The translations under genes and the position numbers were made by a program. Below, one piece after another: positions 1-12,739 of a DNA stretch of 64,000 nt. Numbering within the stretch: the stretch's first letter is position 1; the number at the start of each line of letters is the position of its first letter. The notes below the pieces were generated by a model. That model made no database searches, was not told where the DNA came from, and saw only the letters and a list, made by a program, of their open reading frames with translations. Source of the DNA: Owenia fusiformis (Eukaryota; Annelida; Polychaeta; Sabellida; Oweniidae); contig CAIIXF020000011.1 of NCBI GenBank assembly GCA_903813345.2, positions 12,374,842 through 12,438,841 of the forward strand, given 5' to 3'.

Positions 1-235
1 GGGCCCAAAAATTTTTTTGGGCCAAACAAGGCCTTCAGGCCCCAAAAAGTCGGCCTTTTTGGTCATTACTGGGCCTTTTAAGGCCTTATTTTTTAATTAC
101 AGGCCAAATTTTGAAGAAAATGGGCCTCAAAATTTCAAAATTTGGGCCCACTTTTGGATTTTAGGGGCCCAAAATGTTTTCTCTGACCTGGAATTTGGCC
201 CCCCCCCCCTTGTTGGTTCCTGGATCCGCCCCTGC
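1..235. repeat. Interspersed repeat, GGCC-rich, inverted relative at 48927-49226
   Basis: The segment is built of short GGGCCC, AAAATTT and GGCCTT words and ends in a C-tract near 199-208 followed by GTTGGTTCCTGGATCCGCC. The reverse complement of 48927-49226 matches nearly its whole length, including the C-tract and the GATCC end, so it is an interspersed family. It abuts the start of the 4.55 kb tandem array. The short ORFs through it look incidental. No transposase or terminal repeat is visible and its class is unknown. Confidence 0.7.
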
Positions 236-1080
236 AGCTGATGGGTCATCTTTCAGGGAGTAGCTTGTCTTCAGATGAGTGGCTTGACTTTCAGCAGATG
301 GCTTGTAATCTGGTAGAATGCTCGTATTCCAGGAGCTGGTTAATATTCTAGTGGGTGCCTCATCTTCCAGTGGATGGCTGGTCTTATAATGATTTTTTAT
401 CTTTTTGAGGGTGGTTCCTCTTCCAGAGGATGGATAATCCTCCAGACGGCATTTTCTGTTCCAGTTGGTTACTTGGCTTCCAGTTTGTGGCTTAGATTCT
501 AGTGGGCTGATCACCCCCATGCTAAAGGCAAATCTAAAATACTCTAAATTTGGAAATAAAACTTCTGTACTTACTTGAGCAGGATCCTAGAGACTTTTCT
601 CATCTTGAACAAAGCTACTGCAGTCGCACAATGACATCACCAGAATAACAACATTTTATGTAGGTACAGGTGCTACAGACACAAGGTCCTTATTGTAGTT
701 ACGCTTTGAACCATCTCAGAAAGGGTAGACGTTTCTACCTCCAGGGTAAGAGAAGTGCATCTGTAAGTACCTGTAAAATATGAAGTCAGCAATGATTTAA
801 ATTTTGATTTGTAGTTACAATGCCAAAATGATCGAGCAACTTAACAGGCGGAGGAGGGAATGCAGGGCATTCCTTTTATTGATCCTAGTAAATATCTCTT
901 GGCCTTGTACCCCTCCCGGCTCAAGATTTACATCATCAAATCAACTAACTGACTGAGCAGAAGTATCTCTGTAGAACATGAATTAAAATTATGTTTTTGA
1001 ATATTGAATTGCCCCCACCCCCAAGACCAATATAATGAATAGTTTTATTTATCTTTTGATAGGTAAAGCCAACATACACA

Positions 1081-3127
1081 TTATCTCCACATTTGCTCTA
1101 CACTATAGCTACCCTCGTCCACGTGGGTGTAACGTTCCTGTTGTTTCTTTAGTTGCAGACACCTATTAGTACAAGCAATAGCAACATGCTTTGTAGATAC
1201 AAACACTGCAAACAGCTGACCCAAATCATTGATCCACTCCAAAACATCACAACCAGGGTAGAAATTGTTATGACCTGAAAGTACTAAAAAAAGGGAAAAA
1301 GTCAGCAATGATTTGACTTTTTTCCTTAAAAGAAATGAGTAAATATATCTCACTGAAATGGCCATTTTCAGATATGAGTACATTTACATATTACTTTTAA
1401 GAGAATGCATGAACATGCAAAATGTCACCACTGGCCATGTGTTAAAGATGCATTTAGTTCCAGTAAGCCGAACACTAACTGATTACTGCCATCAAGAAGT
1501 TTCGTCCACTCACCAGTTTGAGAATATAACAATATGTCAACACTCTGTAGTGACATAAAAGTCAAATCATTGCCCAGTAAGTACAGTTGATTAAAAACTA
1601 TAAACAAAAATCATAGCATTACTGAATTAATGGTCAAATTGTTGCTTTAAAAGCTAGCATTATAATATTCAAATGATCAAGACCAAATTGATAGAATTAG
1701 AAATATTTTGTTGGTATAAGTCTCAGAATGAAAATTACCAAACACATGCAAACAGAACCATTGTTCCCTGTGTTGCACCCAAGAACCTGATTTGCTGGAA
1801 ATACAAAAAATATGCTGTAATACTTGTTAAACTTAATATAACAATTTACATAAATTGCCCAAAATTAAAATCGAACAGAATTGGAGGGATGGAGTAAGGT
1901 AGTAATATATCTTAACTAAGTAATAAAATATTGCTTCCAGCTGTTCCCTGTGTGGCTGCTACCAAGGTCATTCTTCTGGTGGACGTGTGATTCTGTGCAA
2001 GGAGAAAATTCATTTATGAGTAACTTCTGCATGAAACAGTAGTAGTTGTAGTCCAGAACATTAGTAGTCTTTTATCTTCTTCACAACACCTACATTGAGA
2101 AAATGATTTAATTGACTACCTTAACTCCAAAGCATGCAAGGGATTATCATTTATTGCAAAAAATAACCTTAAAAATCTGAACAAGTCACCTTTGTCAATC
2201 AGAGTCTAGATCATAAATACCTAGACGGTTGATTGCTTTTTGGACCAAAACATGGTCGCATTTACACTGACCTCAAAACAAGAAAAAAACAAGTTAAATT
2301 GAAAAATTGATGAAAGTTAATATCATCTACCAACTCGCACCAAAAAGAGAATGGAAGTCGAAAACTGAGATTAACATACTAAGGTATGTTAAGTCTCAGG
2401 TGAAAATGAGTTTACAAAAAAAAATATGAAGACAATATTTTCCAAATATGGCACACGTCTCTTCCATTTTGATATAAACCAGGTGGATTCAATTATTCTT
2501 TCATTTCAGAACATAGAATCTGTTAGGAAGCTTTCAGGCCAACACACCTCAACAAAGGATCAAACAATGGGTGACCATCCCTTCGCTCATGTCGTATGCT
2601 GTCTAGAGAGATTAAGAAGAATAACAAGAATGACATCCTCGGCCATGCATAATTAGGATACATCACATTAAAAAGATGAAATACAAGACCATACCACTAT
2701 CAATTCCCAATAGTATCTTTACTGTAACACTGATAAGCAATGTCTACCTACCTAAAGAGTGCAAGGTAACATGTATCAACCCCGAGGCCATTCCGTACAG
2801 ATCCAAGTGGAATCTTGCTGCGTCCTCACAAGATCTCTGGATCACACTATATCCGTCATAGCCAACTACTAACATTACAATACCAGCAAGTAAAAATGAG
2901 TGGACCTTCACCAGAGATCGACAATACCCCTCCAGAACGACCCAATGCATGCCGGCACCACAGAATGCATTGAAGAAAGAAAATTCAGAATACCTCCTCC
3001 TGGTGGGTGCAAGACCCATCATTTTCACTCGCAAGTAAAGAATGTTTTCGCCAGCCATCAGAATATATGCGAAACAAAGAACCAAGCTCAACAATAAGAA
3101 TCCAACATGGAAACTGTTGGTCGGGAC
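1081..3127 (-). CDS. Exons of a six-helix membrane protein resembling Frag1/DRAM/Sfk1, array copy 1
   Basis: Not securely identified. On the minus strand a large open segment (2752-3127) encodes three hydrophobic stretches: LLLSLVLCFAYIL, then FNAFCGAGMHWVV, then VHSFLLAGIVMLVVGY ending in SVIQRSC. It ends at a donor (CTTTAG/GTAGGT). Downstream acceptor/donor pairs define exon 1739-1794 (56 nt), microexon 1514-1544 (31 nt) and last exon 1081-1274, which holds CDVLEWINDLGQLFAVF and ends MWR-stop. These four pieces join in one open frame (phases 1, 0, 1). Helix order, the N..G..G-to-VH..G spacing and the C-terminal EW helix resemble the DRAM/TMEM150 group; this is recall without a search. An in-frame TAA at 3128-3130 separates an upstream stretch ending AWVSGIDSL, so the copy may be a pseudogene. 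Confidence 0.4.
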
Positions 3128-3649
3128 TTACAAGGAATCGATACCTGAAACCCATGCATCCAGAGATTGATAGACACTGATCATCAGAATCACAGTGGAG
3201 GTACTACGAGGAACATCAAACGGTATGACCGAGTAAACCAGAGCTCTCAATGCAATGGATCAGAATGACCCATGCTCAACAATGCCATTCTTAGATATTC
3301 CTCAAAATCAATCGGGACAACATAAAACATGAACAATGGAAGGTCTCCCAACACTTGATCCAGTGTTAAGACATGTTCAGCAATCCAGCCTCATAGCAGA
3401 TTCCAGGTTCCTTCACTCCAGAATAATGGGTTGGCCAACAAAATCCACTGGTTCAATCAAAATGGAAGGTGTCCCACTAAACCAGAAGAATCGGCCGCTC
3501 CTAAATATCATAGAAAACCATAGATGGAAAACATGTCTAGCTGGCAGATGACCACATATGGAATGACTAATAGGATAACTCAACAAATTTACTTAACTTA
3601 AGTGACAGGATCATCGCGATGAAGCTCATCTTTATGTAGTGGATTCAAG

Positions 3650-4230
3650 GAGGCGACTCCTCTTCCAGTGGATGGCTCCTCTTCCAGTGGGTGGCTCATC
3701 TTCCATGGGATTGCTCATCTTCCAGCGCCCAACGGGTGGCTTATCTTGCTGCGAGTTGCTCCTCTTCCAGCGAGTTGCTCCTCTTCCAGCGAGTTGCTCC
3801 TCTTCCAGCGAGTTGCTCCTCTTCCAGCGAGTTGCTCCTCTTCCAGCGAGTTGCTCCTCTTCCAGCGAGTTGCTCCTCTTCCAGCGAGTTGCTCCTCTTC
3901 CAGCGAGTTGCTCCTCTTCCAGCGAGTTGCTCCTCTTCCAGCGAGTTGCTCCTCTTCCAGTGAGTTGCTTCTCTTCCAGTGAGTTGCTCATCTTCCAGTG
4001 AGTTGCTCATCTTCCAGTGGGTTGCTCCTCTTCCAGTGTGTTGTTCATCTTCCAGTGGGTTGTTCATCTTCCAGTGGGTTGCTCATCTTCCAGTGGGTTG
4101 CTCATCTTACAGTGAGTTGCTCATCTTCCAGTGAGTTGCTCATCTTCCAGTGAGTTGCTCATCTTCCAGATAGTTGCTCATCTTCCAGTGGGTTGCTCAT
4201 CTTCCAGCGGATGAATTATCTTCCAGCGGG
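3650..4230. repeat. 19-bp minisatellite, unit 1
   Basis: About 30 copies of a 19-bp unit, consensus GAGTTGCTCCTCTTCCAGC, perfect over 3755-3960 and with variants (GTGAGTTGCTCATC) to the right. Because 19 leaves remainder 1 when divided by 3, every forward frame gives the same 19-residue peptide repeat, and the minus strand gives another (RSNSLEEEQLAGRGATRWK). Both strands are stop-free, so the ORFs are a by-product of the repeat. Each unit carries a pyrimidine tract followed by CAG, like a 3' splice site. Confidence 0.95.
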
Positions 4231-5654
4231 TGGATCATCTTCTAGAAGTTTGATCATCTTCAAGGTTGCCATCTTCCACCAGATAGAACATCTTCAACTG
4301 GGAACTTGGCTTTCCAATGGGTGACTTGTCTTGCAGTGTGTGGCTTGCAGTGTGTGGCTTCTAGTGTGTGGCTCAGGTGCTAGTGGGCTGATCACCTCCA
4401 AGCTAAAGGTAAATCTGGAAGAAATATTGTACATTAGGAAATAAAAATACCGTACTTACTTGAACCCAACATCCTGGAGATATATCTTCCATCACACACA
4501 GTGCTTCTTCAGCAACACACAGATATCACCAGAATAACAATATCCTATGAAGATACAGACGCTGCAGGCAGATGGTGTATATTGTAGTAACTCTCATAAA
4601 CTCCTCGGAAAAACAGAAGCTTATCTTCAGGGGAAGAGGAGTGCATCTGAAAGTACATACAAAATAGGAAAAGCTTAGCAGTGGTTTCAATTTTCAACAA
4701 GGTTTCAGTGATCAAGACACTATAATAACAGGTGGAGGAGGAAATACAAATCTCCAGTGAGATCATCTTTCAGCAGGTTGATCATCTTCCACCAGGTGTA
4801 TCATCTTCCAGCTGATGGGTCATCTTTCAGGGAGTAGCTTGTCTTCAGATGAGTGGCTTGACTTTCAGCAGATGGCTTGTAATCTGGTAGAATGCTCGTA
4901 TTCCAGGAGCTGGCTTATATTCTAGTGGGTGCCTCATCTTCCAGTGGATGGCTGGTCTTCAAATGATTTTTTATCTTTTTGAGGGTGGTTCCTCTTCCAG
5001 AGGATGGATAATCTTCCAGACGGCATTTTCTGTTCCAGTTGGTTACTTGGCTTCCAGTTTGTGGCTTAGATTCTAGTGGGCTGATCACCCCCATGCTGAA
5101 GGCAAATCTGAAATACTCTAAATTTGGAAATAAAACTTCTGTACTTACTTGAGCAGGATCCTAGAGACTTTTCTCATCTTGAACAAAGCTACTGCAGTCG
5201 CACAATGACATCACCAGAATAACAACATTTTATGTAGGTACAGGTGCTAAAGACACAAGGTCCTTATTGTAGTTACGCTTCGAACCATCTCAGAAAGGGT
5301 AGACGTTTCTACCTCCAGGGTAAGAGAAGTGCATCTGTAAGTACCTGTAAAATATGAAGTCAGCAATGATTTAAATTTTGATTTGTAGTTACAATGCCAA
5401 AATGATCGAGCCACTTAACAGGCGGAGGAGGGAATGCAAGGCATTCCTTTTATTGATCCTAGTAAATATCTCTTGGCCTTGTACCCCTCCCGGCTCAAGA
5501 TTTACATCATCAAATCAACTAACTGCCCGAACAGAAGTATCTCTGTAGAACATGAATTAAAATTATGTTTTTGAATATTGAATTGCCCCCACCCCCAAGA
5601 CCAATATAATGAATAGTTTTATTTATCTTTTGATATGTAAAGCCAACATACACA

Positions 5655-7704
5655 TTATCTCCACATTTGCTCTACACTATAGCTACCCTCGTCCACGTGG
5701 GTGTAACGTTCCTGTTGTTTCTTTAGTTGCAGACACCTATTAGTACAAGCAATAGCAACATGCTTTGTAGATACAAACACTGCAAACAGCTGACCCAAAT
5801 CATTGATCCACTCCAAAACATCACAACCAGGGTAGAAATTGTTATTACCTGAAAGTACTAAAAAAAGGAAAAAAGTCAGCAATGATTTGACTTTTTTCCT
5901 TAAAAGAAATGAGTAAATATACCCATCTCACTGAAATGGCCATTTTCAGATATGAGTACATTTACATATTACTTTTAAGAGAATGCATGAACATGCAAAA
6001 TGTCACCACTGGCCATGTGTTAAAGATGCATTTAGTTCCAGTAAGCCGAACACTAACTGATTACTGCCATCAAGAAGTTTCGTCCACTCACCAGTTTGAG
6101 AATATAACTATATGTCAACACTCTGTAGTGACATAAAAGTCAAATCATTGCCCAGTAAGTACAGTTGATTAAAAACTATAAACAAAAATCATAGCATTAC
6201 TGAATTAATGGTCAAATTGTTGCTTTAAAAGCTAGCATTATAATATTCAAATGATCAAGACCAAATTGATAGAACTAGAAATATTTTGTTGGTATAAGTC
6301 TCAGAATAAAAATTACCAAACACATGCAAACAGAACCATTGTTCCCTGTGTTGCACCCAAGAACCTGCTTTGCTGGAAATACAAAAAATATGCTGTAATA
6401 CTTGTTAAACTTAATATAACAATTAACATAAATTGCCCAAAATTAAAATCGAACAGAATGGGAGGGATGGAGTAAGGTAGTAATATATCTTAACTAAGTA
6501 ATACAATATTGCTTCCAGCTGTTCCCTGTGTGGCTGCTACCAAGGTCATTCTTCTGGTGGACGTGTGATTCTGTGCAAGGAGAAAATTCATTTATGAGTA
6601 ACTTCTGCATGAAACAGTAGTAGTTGTAGTCCAGAACATTAGTAGTCTTTTATCTTCTTCACAACACCTACATTGAGAAAATGATTTAATTGACTACCTT
6701 AACTCCAAAGCATGCAAGGGATTATCATTTATTGCAAAAAATAACCGTAAAAATCTGAACAAGTCACCTTTGTCAATCAGAGTCTAGATCATAAATACCT
6801 AGACGGTTGATTGCTTTTTGGACCAAAACATGGTCGCATTTACACTGACCTCAAAACAAGAAAAAAACAAGTTAAATTGAAAAATTGATGAAAGTTAAGA
6901 TCATCTACCAACTCGCACCAAAAAGAGAATGGAAGTCGAAAACTGAGATTAACATACTAAGGTATGTTAAGTCTCAGGTGAAAATGAGTTTACAAAAAAA
7001 ATATGAAGACAATATTTTCCAAATATGGCACACGTCTCTTCCATTTTGATATAAACCAGGTGGATTCCATTATTCTTTCATTTCAGAACATAGAATCTGT
7101 TAGGAAGCTTTCAGGCCAACACACCTTAACAAAGGATCAAACAATGGGTGACCATCCCTTCGCTCATGTCGTATGCTGTCTAGAGAGATTAAGAAGAATA
7201 ACAAGAATGACATCCTCGGCCATGCATAATTAGGATACATCACATTAAAAAGATGAAATACAAGACCATACCACTATCAATTCCCAATAGTATCTTTACT
7301 GTAACACTGATAAGCAATGTCTACCTACCTAAAGAGTGCAAGGTAACATGTATCAACCCCGAGGCCATTCCGTACAGATCCAAGTGGAATCTTGCTGCGT
7401 CCTCACAAGATCTCTGGATCACACTATATCCGTCATAGCCAACTACTAACATTACAATACCAGCAAGTAAAAATGAGTGGACCTTCACCAGAGATCGACA
7501 ATACCCCTCCAGAACGACCCAATGCATGCCGGCACCACAGAATGCATTGAAGAAAGAAAATTCAGAATACCTCCTCCTGGTGGGTGCAAGACCCATCATT
7601 TTCACTCGCAAGTAAAGAATGTTTTCGCCAGCCATCAGAATATAGGCGAAACAAAGAACCAAGCTCAACAATAAGAATCCAACATGGAAACTGTTGGTCG
7701 GGAC
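5655..7704 (-). CDS. Same membrane-protein exons, array copy 2
   Basis: Exons by homology with copy 1: main exon 7329-7704, then the 56-nt exon, the 31-nt microexon, and last exon 5655-5848. The main exon encodes the same protein as the other copies with only a synonymous difference (Ala codon in CFAYIL) from copy 1. The last exon carries H-to-N before NNFYPG. The same in-frame TAA lies just upstream at 7705-7707. Confidence 0.38.
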
Positions 7705-8227
7705 TTACAAGGAATCGATACCTGAAACCCATGCATCCAGAGATTGATAGACACTGATCATCAGAATCACAGTGGAGGTACTACGAGGAACATCAAACGG
7801 TATGACCGAGTAAACCAGAGCTCTCAATACAATGGATCAGAATGACCCATGCTCAACAATGCCATTCTTAGATATTCCTCAAAATCAATCGGGACAACAT
7901 AAAACATGAACAATGGAAGGCCTCCCAACACTTGATCCAGTGTTAAGACATGTTTAGCAATCCAGCCTCATAGCAGATTCCAGGTTCCTTCACTCCAGAA
8001 TAATGGGTTGGCCAACAAAATCCACTGGTTCAATCAAAATGGAAGGTGTCCCACTAAACCAGAAGAATCGGCCGCTCCTAAATATCATAGAAAACCATAT
8101 TTGGGAAACATGTCTAGCTGGCAGATGACCCCATATGGAATGACTAATAGGATAACTCAACAAATTTACTTAACTTAGGTGACAGGATCATCGCGATGAA
8201 GCTCATCTTTAGGTAGTGGATTCAAGG

Positions 8228-8730
8228 AGGTGACTCCTCTTCCAGTGGGTGGCTCCTCTTCCATGGGATTGCTCATCTTCCAGCGCCCAACGGGTGGCTT
8301 ATCTTGCAGCGGGTGGCTTATCTTCCAGCGAGTTGCTCCTCTTCCAGCGAGTTGCTCCTTTTCCAGCGAGTTGCTCCTTTTCCAGCGAGTTGCTCCTCTT
8401 CCAGCGAATTGCTCCTTCTCCAGCGAGTTGCTCCTCTTCCAGCGGGTTGTTCCTCTTCCAGTGAGTTGCTCCTCTTCCAGTGAGTTGCTTCTCTTCCAGT
8501 GAGTTGCTCATCTTCCAGTGAGTTGCTCATCTTCCAGTGGGTTGCTCCTCTTCCAGTGGGTTGTTATCTTCCAGTGGGTTGCTCATCTTCCAGTGGGTTG
8601 CACATCTTCCAGTGAGTTGCTCATCTTCCAGTGAGTTGCTCATCTTCCAGTGAGTTGCTCGTCTTCCAGATAGTTGCTCATCTTCCAGTGGGTTGCTCAT
8701 CTTCCAGCGGATGAATTATCTTCCAGCGGT
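8228..8730. repeat. 19-bp minisatellite, unit 2
   Basis: Shorter, more variable version of the 19-bp array, with CTTTTCCAG and CTTCTCCAG variants and one 17-bp unit (GTTGTTATCTTCCAG) near 8560 that shifts the phase. Confidence 0.93.
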
Positions 8731-10166
8731 TGGATCATCTTCTAGAAGTTTGATCATCTTCAAGGTTGCCATCTTCCACCAGATAGAACATCTTCAACTG
8801 GGAACTTGGCTTTCCAATGGGTGACTTGTCTTGCAGTGTGTGGCTTGCAGTGTGTGGCTTCCAGTGTATGGCTCAGGTGCTAGTGGGCTGATCACCTCCA
8901 AGCTAAAGGTAAATCTGGAAGAAATATAATACATTAGGAAATAAAAATACTGTACTTACTTGAACCCCACATCCTAGAGATATATCTTCCATCACAGACA
9001 GTGCTTCTTCAGCAACACACAGATATCACCAGAATAACAATATCCTATGAAGATACAGACGCTGCAGGCAGATGGTGTATATTGTAGTTACTCTCATAAA
9101 CTCGGAAAAACAGAAGCTTATCTTCAGGGGAAGAGGAGTGCATCTGAAAGTACATACAAAATAGGAAAAGCTTAGCAGTGGTTTCAATTTTCAACAAGGT
9201 TTCAGTGATCAAGACACTATAATAACAGGTGGAGGAGGGAATACGAATCTCCAGTGAGATCATCTTTCAGCAGGTTGATCATCTTCCACCAGGTGGATCA
9301 TCTTCCACCAGGTGGATCATCTTCCAGCTGATGGGTCATCTTTCAGGGAGTAGCTTGTCTTCAGATGAGTGGCTTGACTTTCAGCAGATGGCTTGTAATC
9401 TGGTAGAATGCTCGTATTCCAGGAGCTGGCTAATATTCTAGTGGGTGCCTCATCTTCCAGTGGATGGCTGGTCTTCAAATGATTTTTTATCTTTTTGAGG
9501 GAGGTTCCTCTTCCAGAGGATGGATAATCTTCCAGACGGCATTTTCTGTTCCAGTTGGTTACTTGGCTTCCAGTTTGTGGCTTAGATTCTAGTGGGCTGA
9601 TCACCCCCATGCTAAAGGCAAATCTGAAATACTCTAAATTTGGAAATAAAACTTCTGTACTTACTTGAGCAGGATCCTAGAGACTTTTCTCATCTTGAAC
9701 AAAGCTACTGCAGTCGCACAATGACATCACCAGAATAACAACATTTTATGTAGGTACAGGTGCTAAAGACACAAGGTCCTTATTGTAGTTACGCTTCGAA
9801 CCATCTCAGAAAGGGTAGACGTTTCTACCTCCAGGGTAAGAGAAGTGCATCTGTAAGTACCTGTAAAATATGAAGTCAGCAATGATTTAAATTTTGATTT
9901 GTAGTTACAATGCCAAAATGATCGAGCCACTTAACAGGCGGAGGAGGGAATTGCATTCCTTTTATTGATCCTAGTAAATATCTCTTGGCCTTGTACCCCT
10001 CCCGGCTCAAGATTTACATCATCAAATCAACTAACTGCCTGAACAGAAGTATCTCTGTAGAACATGAATTAAAATTATGTTTTTGAATATTGAATTGCCC
10101 CCACCCCCAAGACCAATATAATGAATAGTTTTATTTATCTTTTGATATGTAAAGCCAACATACACA

Positions 10167-12216
10167 TTATCTCCACATTTGCTCTACACTATAGCTACCC
10201 TCGTCCACGTGGGTGTAACGTTCCTGTTGTTTCTTTAGTTGCAGACACCTATTAGTACAAGCAATAGCAACATGCTTTGTAGATACAAACACTGCAAACA
10301 GCTGACCCAAATCATTGATCCACTCCAAAACATCACAACCAGGGTAGAAATTGTTATGACCTGAAAGTACTAAAAAAGGAAAAAAGTCAGCAATGATTTG
10401 ACTTTTTTCCTTAAAAGAAATGAGTAAATATACCCATCTCACTGAAATGGCCATTTTCAGATATGAGTACATTTACATATTACTTTTAAGAGAATGCATG
10501 AACATGCAAAATGTCACCACTGGCCATGTGTTAAAGATGCATTTAGTTCCAGTAAGCCGAACACTAACTGATTACTGCCATCAAGAAGTTTCGTCCACTC
10601 ACCAGTTTGAGAATATAACAATATGTCAACACTCTGTAGTGACATAAAAGTCAAATCATTGCCCAGTAAGTACAGTTGATTAAAAACTATAAACAAAAAT
10701 CATAGCATTACTGAATTAATGGTCAAATTGTTGCTTTAAAAGCTAGCATTATAATATTCAAATGATCAAGACCAAATTGATAGAACTAGAAATATTTTGT
10801 TGGTATAAGTCTCAGAATGAAAATTACCAAACACATGCAAACAGAACCATTGTTCCCTGTGTTGCACCCAAGAACCTGCTTTGCTGGAAATACAAAAAAT
10901 ATGCTGTAATACTTGTTAAACTTAATATAACAATTTACATAAATTGCCCAAAATTAAAATCGAACAGAATGGGAGGGATGGAGTAAGGTAGTAATATATC
11001 TTAACTAAGTAATACAATATTGCTTCCAGCTGTTCCCTGTGTGGCTGCTACCAAGGTCATTCTTCTGGTGGACGTGTGATTCTGTGCAAGGAGAAAATTC
11101 ATTTATGAGTAACTTCTGCATGAAACAGTAGTAGTTGTAGTCCAGAACATTAGTAGTCTTTTATCTTCTTCACAACACCTACATTGAGAAAATGATTTAA
11201 TTGACTACCTTAACTCCAAAGCATGCAAGGGATTATCATTTATTGCAAAAAATAACCGTAAAAATCTGAACAAGTCACCTTTGTCAATCAGAGTCTAGAT
11301 CATAAATACCTAGACGGTTGATTGCTTTTTGGACCAAAACATGGTCGCATTTACACTGACCTCAAAACAAGAAAAAAACAAGTTAAATTGAAAAATTGAT
11401 GAAAGTTAAGATCATCTACCAACTCGCACCAAAAAGAGAATGGAAGTCGAAAACTGAGATTAACATACTAAGGTATGTTAAGTCTCAGGTGGAAATGAGT
11501 TTACAAAAAAAAATATGAAGACAATATTTTCCAAATATGGCACACGTCTCTTCCATTTTGATATAAACCAGGTGGATTCCATTATTCTTTCATTTCAGAA
11601 CATAGAATCTGTTAGGAAGCTTTCAGGCCAACACACCTTAACAAAGGATCAAACAATGGGTGACCATCCCTTCGCTCATGTCGTATGCTGTCTAGAGAGA
11701 TTAAGAAGAATAACAAGAATGACATCCTCGGCCATGCATAATTAGGATACATCACATTAAAAAGATGAAATACAAGACCATACCACTATCAATTCCCAAT
11801 AGTATCTTTACTGTAACACTGATAAGCAATGTCTACCTACCTAAAGAGTGCAAGGTAACATGTATCAACCCCGAGGCCATTCCGTACAGATCCAAGTGGA
11901 ATCTTGCTGCGTCCTCACAAGATCTCTGGATCACACTATATCCGTCATAGCCAACTACTAACATTACAATACCAGCAAGTAAAAATGAGTGGACCTTCAC
12001 CAGAGATCGACAATACCCCTCCAGAACGACCCAATGCATGCCGGCACCACAGAATGCATTGAAGAAAGAAAATTCAGAATACCTCCTCCTGGTGGGTGCA
12101 AGACCCATCATTTTCACTCGCAAGTAAAGAATGTTTTCGCCAGCCATCAGAATATAGGCGAAACAAAGAACCAAGCTCAACAATAAGAATCCAACATGGA
12201 AACTGTTGGTCGGGAC
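10167..12216 (-). CDS. Same membrane-protein exons, array copy 3
   Basis: Reference copy for the exon model: main exon 11841-12216 (donor CTTTAG/GTAGGT), exon 10828-10883 (acceptor TTTGTATTTCCAG, donor GTAATT), microexon 10603-10633 (acceptor CACTACAG, donor GTGAGT), last exon 10167-10360 (acceptor ACTTTCAG). A further acceptor (CTCCTTGCACAG) near 11100 opens a segment that reads in the same frame and resembles exon 10828-10883 (LG..TGN in both), so it may be a duplicated or alternative exon. A 55-nt exon-like piece at 11637-11691 has good splice sites but breaks the frame. Confidence 0.42.
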
Positions 12217-12739
12217 TTACAAGGAATCGATACCTGAAACCCATGCATCCAGAGATTGATAGACACTGATCATCAGAATCACAGTGGAGGTACTACGAGG
12301 AACATCAAACGGTATGACCGAGTAAACCAGAGCTCTCAATACAATGGATCAGAATGACCCATGCTCAACAATGCCATTCTTAGATATTCCTCAAAATCAA
12401 TCGGGACAACATAAAACATGAACAATGGAAGGCCTCCCAACACTTGATCCAGTGTTAAGACATGTTTAGCAATCCAGCCTCATAGCAGATTCCAGGTTCC
12501 TTCACTCCAGAATAATGGGTTGGCCAACAAAATCCACTGGTTCAATCAAAATGGAAGGTGTCCCACTAAACCAGAAGAATCGGCCGCTCCTAAATATCAT
12601 AGAAAACCATATTTGGGAAACATGTCTAGCTGGCAGATGACCCCATATGGAATGACTAATAGGATAACTCAACAAATTTACTTAACTTAGGTGACAGGAT
12701 CATCGCGATGAAGCTCATCTTTAGGTAGTGGATTCAAGG

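Larger units (their letters stand above)
237..4810. repeat. 4.55-kb tandem repeat unit 1
   Basis: First of five head-to-tail units, phased on the recurring GCTGATGGGTCATC landmark at 237, 4811, 9327, 13910 and 18498. From left to right it holds a degenerate 19-bp repeat zone, a decayed exon-like block (about 510-960), minus-strand membrane-protein exons (1081-3127), a unique spacer, the 19-bp minisatellite, and a second version of the exon-like block (about 4380-4760). Units differ by small substitutions and by minisatellite length. Confidence 0.93.
4811..9326. repeat. 4.55-kb tandem repeat unit 2
   Basis: Second unit, 4516 bp. Same order of parts as unit 1. It is shorter mainly because its 19-bp minisatellite (8228-8730) has fewer copies. 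It carries one amino-acid change in the last membrane-protein exon, where the residue before the FYPGCDVLEW motif region changes from H to N. Confidence 0.93.

Noticed and set aside
1358-2656. Plus-strand ORFs repeated in every array unit (for example 1358-1558, 1673-1897, 2426-2656)
   Set aside because: They recur only because the unit recurs; several lie opposite the minus-strand exons and show no motif or plus-strand splice borders.
3639-4067. Long overlapping ORFs of 90-120 codons on both strands across the minisatellite
   Set aside because: They arise because a stop-free 19-bp repeat is open in all frames; no start context, splice signals or non-repeat domain.
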